DNA from: Parus major
Taxonomy: Eukaryota > Chordata > Aves > Passeriformes > Paridae
Reading direction: 5' to 3'
Length of the DNA stretch: 64,000 nt
NCBI RefSeq assembly: GCF_001522545.3
Contig: NC_031783.1
Location: 8,457,433-8,521,432, forward strand
Part shown: piece after piece, positions 34,071 to 45,615 of the stretch
Layout of the letters: each line of letters starts with the position of its first letter
Numbering within the stretch: position 1 is the first letter of the stretch
The notes under the pieces: model-generated
Databases searched by the model: none
The model's input: only the letters and a program-made list of their open reading frames with translations
What the model was told of the DNA's origin: nothing
Position numbers and translations under genes: made by a program

Positions 34071-36599
34071 TTTACAGTTTGGGAGCTGGTAGTAATTTCC
34101 TCTTTTACCAGACCAGTGCTCAGCAGCAGTGCTCATGGCTTCCCTCTCCCTTGTTTTGGGTGCCCATCTTGAGACTAAAAATGCCTCCATTTACTCAGTT
34201 TCCTGGGACTTTCTGAGAACCAGTTTTCTTTTAAGGCAAACCACCATAAAGACTAAAAATTCAAATGGAATTTGAATTTGTTTAATTCAGTTGCTTCTGA
34301 CCTGAATGTTAGCATGAAACAGACACTGAAGTAATTGGCTTCAGGCCCAGATATATTTTATGGGGGAGAAATCAACTTGCTGTAAGACCCACACCTTGGT
34401 ACCTTCTTCCTTCGTGGGTTAGGACGGGTCCTTGCACAAAATTCACTTGCATTTAGGTCTGTGAATCACATTCTTCATCATGACCTAAACTGGAACAGGA
34501 CATACCTCCTGTCCCCTCCAGACACTGTTGAGTGGAAATACCTGTGAAACCACAGGTTTTCATCTCCAGAGAGGGAGCTGGGAAATGCTCTCCTGCCCTG
34601 CCTGTGTGACCACCACCACAGCTGAGGGGCACCTGCTTCTGCCCCAAAGGAGAACCTTGAAGGGGAAGGTGAGGAAGGATTTTAAGGCATGATCATGTTG
34701 GCCTCTTTGGAGATGATTGAGGTTTCAGCTGCAGCAGTTCTGAATGCAGCTCTGGAGGTGGGTTTGCTCTGCAGCCCCTGTGATACGAGAACCAGACATT
34801 AGTGGTGATTTGCTGCTGTGTGGGCTGTTAACTACCCAAAAGGAGCTGCTGCAGATCTGCCCCTTGCAGATGCTACCAGGCCTTGCTTTATAGGCGATGT
34901 GAAAAGGTATAAAAACTTCTTTAGGCTCCTACTGTGTAATGATGCTGGTTTAAATCACCAGGCAGTGCAGATCAGTGCAGCTCCACTGAAATCCATAAAG
35001 ATTGATCGACTGAGCGTGGTGGAGGATCTGCACTGCTGGCCTTCACTGAAATTCTGCTGAAGTTACTGGGCACTTCACATGGGCTTTTGCTCTGGGGGAG
35101 GACAACTGAGTGGTTTGAGAGCAGTGAAATATTGATTTGGAGAGACACCACTAAGCAGTTTGCCCTAGTAATCAATTCCAGAACAACATTAGCATAAATC
35201 AGGATTAGGGAAGGAGCATGTCATTGTAAAAGCTGTGCTGGCTGAGAGACTCCCAAGATGGGGTGGAGAAGGATTAAGGCTTTTGGGTTTAGTATTTGGA
35301 GGGGGGTTGAGACACACAAAAAGGTTTTGTTTAAAATTGCATTGGTGTCACCAAAGACAATGCAGTAACTTGCAAGTTTGTCCTGCATCTCTCTCCCACT
35401 CTGTATGGGGTGGGAAGAAGGCTTTGATTCTGGTTTACAGAGCTTGATTTGGGCACTGGCTTCTTACCTCCCTGAAATGATGAAGTCAGCAAGTGACTGG
35501 ACAAACTGAGACTGTTCATGTGAACAAGCATCTTCTCATTGGTGCCCCTATCCTGTCCACACACTCTGCACACACCTCTCGTGGCACAGGATTGCTGTTC
35601 CACTGCCCTCTGTTATCTGGCTCTTGTGGTCCTGTTTTCTTGTTTTTTAGCCTCATCTTTCTTATTTTTAGAATAGCTTATGTCTCAGCAACCTTGAGAA
35701 ATTCCAGAGGGTCTGATAATAAACTCTAAATACAGTTTGGCTGGAGCACCTCCTGGCCCAAGCTGTTCAGATGTATTACTACAGGTATGTTCCCCTTTCA
35801 GGCTGGAAAAACCATCTGTTTCCCCAACCTGAAGCGGTGCAGCTCTGCTAAGGGGCACTGAATCCAATCAACATCATCCCTAAAAAGTTGCAGCAAGGGT
35901 CCATTGAAGTTGTCTGTGTGTTTTTTCAAGGAGAAACATCAAGATCAAAGTCTGAGAAAACCATTTGATCTTCCAGCTGTAAACAAGTACTAAAAGAGAA
36001 CATATGCTATATTTAATTAGCCTCCATTGAGGTGCTTGCATCCAAACTCCGACAGCTTGTAGAGTTTCTTTTCCCCTTGTTTGAAGTCAGGGGTAGTTAC
36101 AGGGAATGGGCATTGTGAGAAAAGGTGAGTGAAGAAGGTAGAAGAGTTGAACAAGTTTCAGTTCTTGAACCCTTTGTGTTTCCTGCTGGAGCTACTGGAA
36201 TGCAGCTGGTACATTGGTCTTGCCTTGGGTGTGTATCCATGGCTGCTCGCTCTCCTATTCCTGTGCTCACCAGCTGCTCTCAGAAACATCCCCCAGAAAG
36301 CTCTTGTCTGAGTCCTTGTTCTCAGAAGCCTTCTTTTATATGTATTCTGCCAACAATAAAACTGACAGATGGCTAAATCTGAACAGTAGGTCCCCATTTC
36401 ATAACTAATAATCAGAAAGACCTTACTTTGCTTCCCAAATACTTGAACAAAATGAAGTGGTGACCTAATCACACCAGAACTGCAGGGTTTGTAGTGAAGA
36501 TGGAGTCAGGCTGGTCTAGGAGAGAATTTGTGCGTTGAACTATCAGAACATCAATCCCTGTCTCTAATTGAATTGTCTCATATGCTGAAGTTCATGTCT

Positions 36600-36850
36600 A
36601 CTTTTGCACTTTAGAGCATTTTGCATTTGCATTCTGCATTTTAGAGCACCACCCAGATGTCAAAATTCAGAAGAAGGCAGTAGATTTCCTAGTTATTTAT
36701 GTGAATTACTGAGTCATTACTGTAATGAGAAGTAATTATCTGTTAGCTTGGAAGGTCAATTGATTGGATAACTGATCAAACTGGACTATTTCCAGTGACT
36801 AGGAGCATTAAAATAAAGTAGGCAAGCAGGTAAAAGTTTGACACAACAAA
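36600..36850. promoter_or_regulatory. Candidate conserved noncoding element
   Basis: Contains a direct repeat TTTAGAGCA (36610-36618 and 36640-36648) flanking GCATTTGCATTCTGCAT, which includes an octamer-type ATTTGCAT. Then come GTCATTACTGTAATGA, AGTAATTATCTG and CAATTGATTGGATAACTGATCAA. The density of TAAT/ATTA and dyad words is high. Enhancer function is an inference. Confidence 0.3.
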
Positions 36851-37019
36851 TGCCTCATCTTTTTCATTAGGAGACCTGCTGGATTATTCCAACCAAATTT
36901 ACATGATTTAAGGTTTGACAAATTCTGCCTCAGTGTTTGACACTCCTGAGAAGTAATAATAGGTAGTTGGGCTAAATCCCTGGAAACTGATTTTTCTTCT
37001 TCATTCCCCCCTTTCCCAA

Positions 37020-37350
37020 GCTTCTTAGGTATGATTTTGTTCCAAAACGATGATGCATAGCCATGAAACGATTTTGCCCTTTATCACTCCAGCATAGGAG
37101 AAGATAAACTGAACAGACCTGTTTATTCATTTTGGAGGAAAAACAAAATTAAAAGGCTTCTGTGTATTGTGGTAATGCAATTCCTAATCAATGACAGTGG
37201 GTTTAACAGAGATTTATGGGTTTTTAATTTGTAAGATTAATGACTGCATACATTGTTTCTGTCAAAATGACAGTATCATGGTCACGTACTTCATGGAGCA
37301 GATAGCGACCTCCTGCCAGACACGTCCTTAAGGAAACACAATTATCACTG
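37020..37350. promoter_or_regulatory. Candidate conserved noncoding element
   Basis: Complex, non-repetitive, AT-leaning block that keeps a few CpGs (AAAACGATGATG, GAAACGATTTTG, TAGCGACC, CACGTCC) where surrounding DNA has lost nearly all. It carries TAATCAATGACAG, TTTTTAATTTG and GATTAATGACTG. Retained CpGs in such a context often mark constrained sequence. No frame is coding. Confidence 0.35.
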
Positions 37351-40300
37351 CCCATTTTACAGTGCTTAACTTTTTTCTCTCAGTAAGTGACAACAGAAAG
37401 GGTTTGGGGCATAAATTAATCTTTCTAGATGAACTGTTAACCCTTCATGCCTAGCAGCTAGTTTCATTAACTCAATGCCTGCATACTGTTTTCTGGGGTG
37501 TCCCAGGCAAACACAATAAAGCAGTGCCAGAAGGACCATCTGGAGGCTCTCTGGAGCACTCTGCTCCAGCAGCCATGTGCAGGATCAGTTCTGCAGCGTG
37601 ACTGTCTCATGTTGGACTCCACTACTGCAGCAGTCACTGCAGGACACTCGGCAACACGAATTTCCAAATGTACACAAAGCACAGTGGTGAGCTCCACAGC
37701 CTGCTGTGGGCAGGTCGGAAATGCAGGTGTGGGGGGTTATCTGCTCCTGCTGTGGCTATTCCCAGGACAGTGAAGTTATCACAATGTCTAGTTAAGTGTC
37801 ATTACACTATTATCTGGTGGCCTGTGGCCCAGGAGCTGAGTGAGGTGCCAGGTCTGGGACACGGTCCAGGCTGAGAGCTGCCATCAGTGTCACTGCTCTG
37901 GGTGGCTGAGATGTCCCAGGCCTGCTCGTAGATCTTCCACCTTGTGCTGGGCTGCAGGACATGCCAGAACAGTCTCTCCTCTGCCCTTGAATGTTGTGTT
38001 TGCTCAGGTGGTTCTCCCCCACCATCCCCCCAGGGATTTCAAGATGGTAGAAAGGGCTAAAATGATTTAACAGCCACTGTAGAAAGTACACCTTGGCCTG
38101 GTCTCCTGGATTTCCCAGCCCTGGCTCTGTTTCCACAGTTTGTAGCCTTCTGTCCATTTGTGACTTGTTGAGTTCTTGTTCCTGAATCCTTAAACCATTG
38201 AAAAAAATCTTCAGCTTTTCCTCTACAATCAGGCTATGAAGTAAAGTGTCTTTGCAACAGAAACTTGTCCCAAGTGACCAGATGTGGCACTGACAGCATT
38301 TGGTGTTATTGATGGAGCCACCTTTGCCTTGTTACAGCTTTGTCAGGTGGCACTGGCTGTAGTACAGCTGTCCCTGTGTACATTGTGGTTTCCTGAGGGA
38401 GGCAGAGGTCTTCTGGAAATCATGCATTGGCTAAAAATTGTCTCTTTAATGTAGGTTCATCTATTTGCAGTAATCCTTCCAGCAGATTTTTGCATCAACA
38501 ATGTTCTCAAAACAAACTATTTATTAAAAAAAAAAATCCAGGCAGTGATCCTGAGGAGTATCCCCTCATCCTGGAAAGCAGCTGTCTATCTTATCCCCAG
38601 GAAGCAAATCTCTGTACCTGCTGGGAGGCCAGCCTGGCCAGCCAAACCTTAACAGTGTGCCCAGTTCATTATAAACTGGATTCACAAAGTGCTCGTGTGC
38701 CTGCAGGTATTGGCTTATCCTTTGTTCTGCACTAACTCAGCCTTCAGCTCTTGCTTGTTTATTTACATCAAGGAGAGGTTGGGTTTAGGGACTGTAAAAT
38801 TGAGATGCCTTGGTGAGAACAATGTGATTTAAAAGGCTTATCCAGCTGAGCTGCTTTGGAAATATCATTTCTTCTGATCACCCAGGGCTTAGCTGGGAGC
38901 TCACCGGACATGAGCAGCTCACATTGCCCAGCCCCTGCATGTCTGGGCTGTGTCACAGACCCCACCAATGAGCCTCCTGTGGCCACTGGGAACGTGCCAG
39001 TGCTGTCTGAGGAGATGGGCTTTGCAGGTGCAGGAAATGGCTTTGCTGGGAGGTGAGGTGGGGGTGGTGGCACTCCCACCCGTCAGGAGGCTGGTATTTA
39101 CCAATCTGAGAACCCACAGCAACATTCATTTCTCCACCTGCTTCCCTATAATGTGAGAGCTGTCAGTGGCTGCCAAGCTCTCAGGGCCCACTGGATTCAT
39201 GTGGAGTCAGCAGAGCTGTTGTAGAAGGCTGGTGTGGCTCCAGGAAAAGGTGGGAACTCTGCATGTACAAACCTGCACTGAAGGACAAGGACAGAACACC
39301 TGTAAGAATTCAAAAGCTAAATTTTCCCTGTCTGATACTGACTGCCATAAACTATTGACTGACAAGAAAGGGGTCAGTGTTCCTCTTTGTGACCCACTGA
39401 TCATCAGAGACATGGATGTGGGGAGAACTGGCTGTGGTCCCATCGTGGCCATGGGTAGGTGTGTGTGGCTTGTGAGCCAAGAAGGATGTCTGATGGCCTC
39501 CTGGAGACAGGAGGACTATATGGTCAAAACCTGCCTGAGTTTTATCTTTTAGAAAACAAAACAAAATTACAGCAGTCTTTTAACTTGTAATGTAATAGCC
39601 AGTTTTCCAGAAAATCACTAGAAAATGTGTGCAATGTAGATTTTAAGTGCTCAGTCTCCTGTGAGCATGAGGATGAGTTTTATTGAATCCATTTAGTAGC
39701 CAATACTTTCATCTCCTGGGACATTTAAATCTTTTAAACCTGGTTCCAAAACCATGTGGAGCTGCTTGACCTGTATCTTCACTCAGCTCTCTCTTGGGAG
39801 TTTAACCCCAGCTCCAGTGGGAGCAGAGCCCTGCAATTTGGTGCTCATGAATCTGTCCTGGCTCTCTGCAGGTGAGTCCTTCCCTGCTGAAGATGCACAG
39901 TGGGAATGCTGGTGAGGCAGCATGTTCTGCCATCTGGGGCTTTCTCACTCTGCTATCAATCAAACACCTCCTTAAGTGGGCAAGGCCAGTGGACTCACCA
40001 CAGAGCAGGAGTCCTCACACATCTCCCCAAGACTTTAACAGACTGGGGAGAAATAATGACAAACTCAGCTGTTAAAAAACCCCCAAAGATATTGATATTT
40101 CTCCTGTGTTGCTTTATGGGGGTGTAAGAGGATAACTAGTGCAGAGAGGCCTGAGTGGAGAATGGTTTGGTTTTGTTTAATGTACCTTAGCAGCACTGAT
40201 AGATTGTCATCTCTGCCAGTGCCTTCAGCTGCTGGATTGTGGCTGCATCCATGCTTAGGGTAACCTTGCAGTGTGTCTGCTGGTTGCAGTGCAGGAACTT

Positions 40301-40579
40301 GTCAGGCTGGCAGGTGGTTACTGAACAAGTGTGAGGTTCTGTTAAGTGCTGCTGTTAATGTCTGTGATTGTGCAGAGCCTTAAATTTAATGTGTTCTTCT
40401 CTTGAGGCAATGTCCTGCATGGGCAGCCCCCTCTGCTTTGGGATGGGGCAGGGGAGGCTGTGCTGCAGGAGGGTCCTCCCTGCTGCCAAAATGTTGCCAC
40501 TCAAAACCAATATAACTTGGAAGCAGCACTTTCCTCCGCAGTGTTGTTGTCATACTCGCTCTGGCCCTAATTAAGACAA

Positions 40580-40771
40580 GACTGAGGGTTATGGGGACAG
40601 GCCTTGAAGGGGAGGCCCTCCTGCGTGGTCTGCAGCACCCACAGTCTTTGCAGAGACCTTGTTCAACCCCTCTGAGGTGGTGATCAGAGGAACTCTGGCC
40701 TTTCTCTGCTTTGTACCACGGCTGGACTTCAGGTGATTAAGGGTCTTTTCCAACCTAAATGATTCTATGAC
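40580..40771 (+). mobile_element. CR1-type LINE 3' end
   Basis: The right end reads GGCTGGACTTCAGGTGATTA, then a GGTCTTTTCCAACCTAAATG segment, then ATTCTATGA. This is the characteristic 3' terminus of avian CR1 in plus orientation. The last 75 bases are convincing; the left limit (about 40580) is uncertain. It is 5'-truncated, as nearly all CR1 copies are, and has no reverse transcriptase part. Confidence 0.85.
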
Positions 40772-43700
40772 TCTGAGTGGCCTGACCCTTGTCCTGATGT
40801 CTCTGGATTCCTCCCTCCAGAGATCCACTGATGCTCTTGATTGGAATTCCTTTTATTTACACAAATGTGCTCCCGTATGAGGTGACAGCCACTGCCCCTG
40901 GAGTCCCCTGTGCTGCTCTTCTGTTTTCCCCACTTTGATAATTCTGAGTAGTTTAATTAAACTGCACATTTCCTCCCTTCCCCGTTCATTCTCCCCTCTG
41001 AGTCACCGCTGCTGTAGCTCACATTCCGTCTGGTGGCTTTGCATGTAAAGCAGCCTCTCCAGCCAGCCTGCAGATGTGCAGCCTGATCTCCCCCTGAGTG
41101 CCGCTGATCTGTCCCCAGAGCCCACAGACACAAACACCGTGTGCTGTTCTGCTCCTGGCTGCACCCCTGGGCTCCCAGGCGCCGGTAGCCGCAGCCTCCC
41201 CTCCTGCAGCTGCAGAGCTTCAGAGCTCTTGATCGCTGGAGTTTACCCAAACCCACTCCTGGAAAAGGTCACGCCAGTGCAGGATCGGCTTAAATGAAGT
41301 TGGTTTATTATACATGCGGCTCTTCCTGCAGGCAGCTGATTAAGCAGCCAGCTGTGGCCAGATGTCTGCTGGAGATCCTCTGGGATGCAGCTTCAAGAGA
41401 TGGTTTGGATGACTTGCAGTTGTGCCTGTTGGTTGGCTCAGCCAGACTGAGGGTGCTTTTACACCCCACATTGGGCACATTACACCCCAGCAGTGCACAC
41501 AGGGCTGCTCCTTGTCCCCACCACTGGTGTGTGGAGCTTTGCAGGGGGAGGATACACCTCTGGTGCACTTGGAGCTCTGCTGGCACTGAGGGGGACTCCT
41601 TTCAAGTGCTTTTATATCTCAGGATAGTTCTTGGTTTTCTTTACTTAGTTTGTGCTTTTCTAATCTGAGTCAGTTTTAATCTATAAAGCAGCTTTCAGCT
41701 AATTTTTCCCTCCACAACCTCTAGTGGTGATAAATAACAACAGATTTAAAGTGACTATTTGATCAGATTGGGGAGTTGTAGACAATATGATTAATTTGAC
41801 ATCTACAATTCAAAATCAAAATAGTAGCATCTTCTGGTCTTGGCTTCTCTGAGCTCTGTGTAATGCTCTTTAGTCTAGGGATAAGGGGTGGCTTATAGCA
41901 GCACCTCCCCAAACTTCCCCATTTTTGCCTCCATGCAAACTTCCCATGCAGCAGATGCCTGCAGTGTCCCTGCCAGGCAGTGGCTGGACAAAGGGCCAGG
42001 GTGTGGGGAAGCCCTGCAGCCCTGCCTGTCTGTGAGCAGGGGCAGGGTGAGAAGGGAAAGGGGGTCTGAGCGGGCTGCTGGGCTGTGATGGTGACAGGGG
42101 GAGGACAGGTGACCATTTTTGAGCCTGGAGCTGGGCTGATAGCTCAGAGAGAGCAGAAGTTCCTGGAGGAGCTGGAGCATGCTGCACCTCATGGTTCAAC
42201 ATCACCAACATGAACTTCTTGTCTTAAACACAAGCAGAGCAATTATCTGACATCATCTGACCTGTTCAGGATGCACAGCAAGAGATAGGGGGTTGGGTTG
42301 TTTCTGTCTAAATTGGCCCCAGCAATAAAGCTTAAAAGAGGAGGTAATGCAAATTATTCCTCTGCTACTGTGTAACTGGGCACAGTTGTCCCTTCCTTAA
42401 AATTGCCCACAGTTCAATTAGGTTGCTTTTTCTGAAACTCCTAAGTACATGAAAGAAAAAGGAGGAGAAACTCCACAGTCTGTAATCTATTTTTCTTCAT
42501 TAAAGGATATGGGGGAGAGTGGAGACCTATTAAAAATAAAACACACAGAGAAGAAATTCAGGAAACTGTATCTCTGCTGAAGACCATTTTAAGCAATGTT
42601 TGCTAAAATGCACCATTTTGTTTAGCTGCAGCCCTGTGTGATTTTAGCCCAATACCTGAGATGTGCACTAGTCATAGGCTCATGGATTTCCTCCTGAACA
42701 TGACATCTCAGATTTGGTCTTTTACTCACACTTTTATTCTAGAAATGTAGCAATGCTAAATGTCTGCACCTGCAGGACAGAAACCTGTGGGAGCTCAGTC
42801 CAGCAGAATCAGTTACATTTACAAAGATGACTGTGACAAATGACTAGGAAGGTACTGCTGGAAGCCACTGCCCATCACCAGGCTCACGGTGATATTTAAT
42901 TCACAAGGCTGAGTGTCTCCAATCCTGTTGGAAAGTCTGGTTGTCCTGAGGCTGGGCTGCAAACTCCATTATAAAATCCAGGAGGGAAAAGTCTTGGCTG
43001 TTTAAACTCTTTGCCCTTTGCCAAGTGGGCAGGGTGGCTGGTGGAGGCAGGGCTCATTGTCCTCATTTGTACAATGTACGACTTGGGACCATGGCATGTG
43101 TCCCCTCTCCTGTACTTTGGGCATTTTCAGTGGCTGAGATGAATTTCTCTCTGCTAGCTGGGGTGAGTGGCTGGTGGGGACTTTCTACATGACAGTCATC
43201 TTCATGTCATGAGGGGAATCCCACCTGCAAGGCAGATCTGCAGGGACAGCAAGGGGCCTGGGCACTTCTCCTCTGGCTGGGCTGCCTCACTGGGCTGTGA
43301 CACTGGAAGGGTGGGAGAAATGATTTAGGCCACCAGAAGCTGATCCCTCCTGTGCTTCTTGTTCGGGAGTGTGAAGGCCATTGTCTATCAGCAGGGCTGT
43401 GCCCATCCCTGGGGGTCACTGCCCCATTTGGAGCCAGGTTCCAGCAGCAGAACCCATCCCAGGGTGTCTCTCCCTGCCATGGCAGGGACAGCATCACAGT
43501 GTGCCTCCTTCTGCTCCACATTACTGTCCTTCCTAGGCTAACCTGCACCTGATGGACCTGCTGGAACACCAGGCTCTGCCTGGACACCACGTGTCCCTGC
43601 AAGATCCTCAGACCAGGGGCTGTTTCATTATGTGCTGTACAGCACGAGCCAATTCTGAGCCATGCTCAGCTGAAGGTCTTCAGTACATTCTGTTGCAGCA

Positions 43701-44237
43701 AATTAATCTGTAAGACTGTAATATTCAATATCATACTTTTGCCTGCAGTTCAGCTTGTCCATTTAGTCTGCTAGTAGAAGGTGCAGACTGGGAGAAATAG
43801 CTGGAGCAGCATTTCTAGCCTGTTGGCAAGGCAGGAAAACATGAGTCTTTGATATTTTTTGACACGATTTTGTAATTGTAATAACTATTTATGTGTATTT
43901 GGTTCCCTGTAGGAAGCTAATAGTAAATTCATTTTTGATGCTTATTTATTACAAAAGGCTGGAGCCTTTCAACCCCCTTGGTGTGTCTGGCAACTCCTGG
44001 GAATTAATTGCATACTGTCAGAAATGCAGATCCTGCAAATCCAGCCGCAGCCTGCTAAGAGCAGGATTATTATTTAATTGTTCAGGACTGTATGAGGCTG
44101 CTTTTAAAATTTCTATTCTTTTGTCAGGTTTAAAGAGGTGTTTAAAGAACTGAAAGCTGAGGCAGAAGGTGGTGCAAGTTCAGTGGGGCTGCATTGGAGA
44201 GGTCCCACCTGCAGCACCCACAGGGAGAGCTGCTGAG
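40772..44237. other. Intergenic, no gene seen
   Basis: Short motif-free frames only. A CpG-bearing patch at about 41090-41285 stands out (described separately). Otherwise this is ordinary noncoding DNA. Confidence 0.6.
41090..41285. other. Small CpG-bearing patch
   Basis: About 200 bases with CpGs in GTGCCGCTGA, AACACCGTG, AGGCGCCGGTAGCCGCAG, TGATCGCTGG, TCACGCCAG and GATCGGC, against a CpG-poor background. No exon or motif recognised. Confidence 0.4.
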
Positions 44238-44340
44238 GGAATTGTGGCTCACTGCAGGAATTGTGGCTCACTGCAGGAATCGTGGCTCACTGCAGGAATC
44301 GTGGCTCATTGCAGGAATTGTGGCTCATTGCAGGAATTGC
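44238..44340. repeat. 19-bp tandem repeat, five units plus a partial
   Basis: Units of GGAATTGTGGCTCACTGCA with T/C changes at two positions (AATTG or AATCG; CACTGCA or CATTGCA). The variants are ordered in blocks, consistent with stepwise slippage. It lies about 1.3 kb beyond the candidate GPR139 poly(A) site. Confidence 0.95.
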
Positions 44341-45559
44341 TCTGAGTAGCTGCTGGCTCTCATGGTTCTCACGCTGCCCCTCAGCATGCTGAGGACCTCT
44401 GCTGTCCTTTAAGCTGAGTTAAAGACCTGCCAGCTCCAAGGAAGCACGGTCCCAATGTGTTTTGCCACCTGCCTCATCTGATAATTCTATGTGTGAACCT
44501 ATCAGGCTCCATTTAAAACCAGCCTGGCTGCTAGCAAGGCTTTTGCTGAGCCTCCCTGCTTTAGAATGTCTTCTAACTGCCAGGACAAATTTACCTGAGG
44601 AAAATTCATAACTGCTTATTTTTGTTCCATCTCAGTTTCATCAAGTTTTTCTGCACTGCTATTTATCCCTTTATATACATCTGCATGTAGCACATGAAGT
44701 CTTACAAAATGCAATTAATACTGTGCTGTATCGTTAGAAGTGTCTGTGATTACATTCTGGGATTTTTCTCAGCTGCTTTCTGTTGGTGACTCATTGTCAT
44801 TCAAGCCCAGCTGGCACCACTGGGTTCTTGGTTGTTTCTGACTGCTGAGGTTTTACAGAAAATGTATTGTTAGAGGCAGGCAAGTGGAGAACCTTGTGTT
44901 TATTATTATTGAATTCATCCCATTTTTATCACTGCAATCTGCAAGGTCATCTGATTCTTACATGAAACACCTGTCCTTCAGTCCTCTGCCAGCAATATAA
45001 TTCCATTTTTATAGCCTGTACACTTGATCAGTACTTCTCATGCCACAGCTGTTAATGAAAGCACCAAGACAGGCAGACCCCAGGCTCCTTCCTTAAGGAA
45101 CAACTCTGATAAGCTCCATCAAATCTGACATTGCCCCTTTCTGAAGTGCCCCTTCCCCCTCATTTTTCTCTTTGAAGCTGTATTTTAAAACCTGTTCCCA
45201 AGCCTTTTACAGCAGGGAAATCTGACAAGCAGGTCAGACACTGCCTGCATGGTCCTCTCCTCTCAGTGTGCTTCACCCTACAGTGTTTGAGCTCTAAGAC
45301 ACAGGACTTTTCTAGTCAGATTCTTCTCTAGTCTCTGCTTAGTTTTAGTGGGTTTTGTCCTTTTCATGTCCTTTTACTTCTCCAGAGAAACTGGGAACTT
45401 GATCCCAGATAGTTTTACATTTGCCTGCAGTGTTAGAAATTTTCATTTCAATAAATGCAGGGCTTCTTCCATGAGAAGTCTCCTGAGGTTCTGCAGCCAC
45501 TTTCTCAGTCTGATTTGTAGTGTATCATAAGTACCTATAAATCAGAAGTATATAAGAAT
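44341..45559. other. Intergenic, no gene seen
   Basis: Ordinary noncoding sequence between the 19-bp array and the candidate poly(A) site; nothing recognised. Confidence 0.6.
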
Positions 45560-45615
45560 CCATAAACCAAACAACAGCTCCAAACACAGTAGTAAGTTAT
45601 GCACCATAATTTATT
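45560..45615 (-). terminator. Candidate polyadenylation site (minus strand)
   Basis: On the minus strand AATAAA (45615-45610) is followed about 10-15 bases later by a plausible CA cleavage point. Beyond it lies a GU-rich stretch (TGTGTTTGG, then TGTTGTTTGG, about 45595-45565). This three-part layout is the classic vertebrate poly(A) signal and is the best one seen downstream of GPR139. Confidence 0.5.

Larger units (their letters stand above)
30546..40579. other. Intergenic, candidate conserved noncoding DNA, no gene seen
   Basis: No protein-like frame or RNA gene. Several AT-rich, low-CpG, non-repetitive stretches (about 31.64-32.20, 33.89-34.07, 36.60-36.85 and 37.02-37.35 kb) have the texture of conserved noncoding elements, with homeodomain and octamer-like words; they are described separately. 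The rest shows nothing notable apart from a 20-base palindrome at 33150-33169. Confidence 0.5.

Noticed and set aside
43207..43602. 131-codon minus-strand frame
   Set aside because: No recognisable domain and no splice or promoter context.
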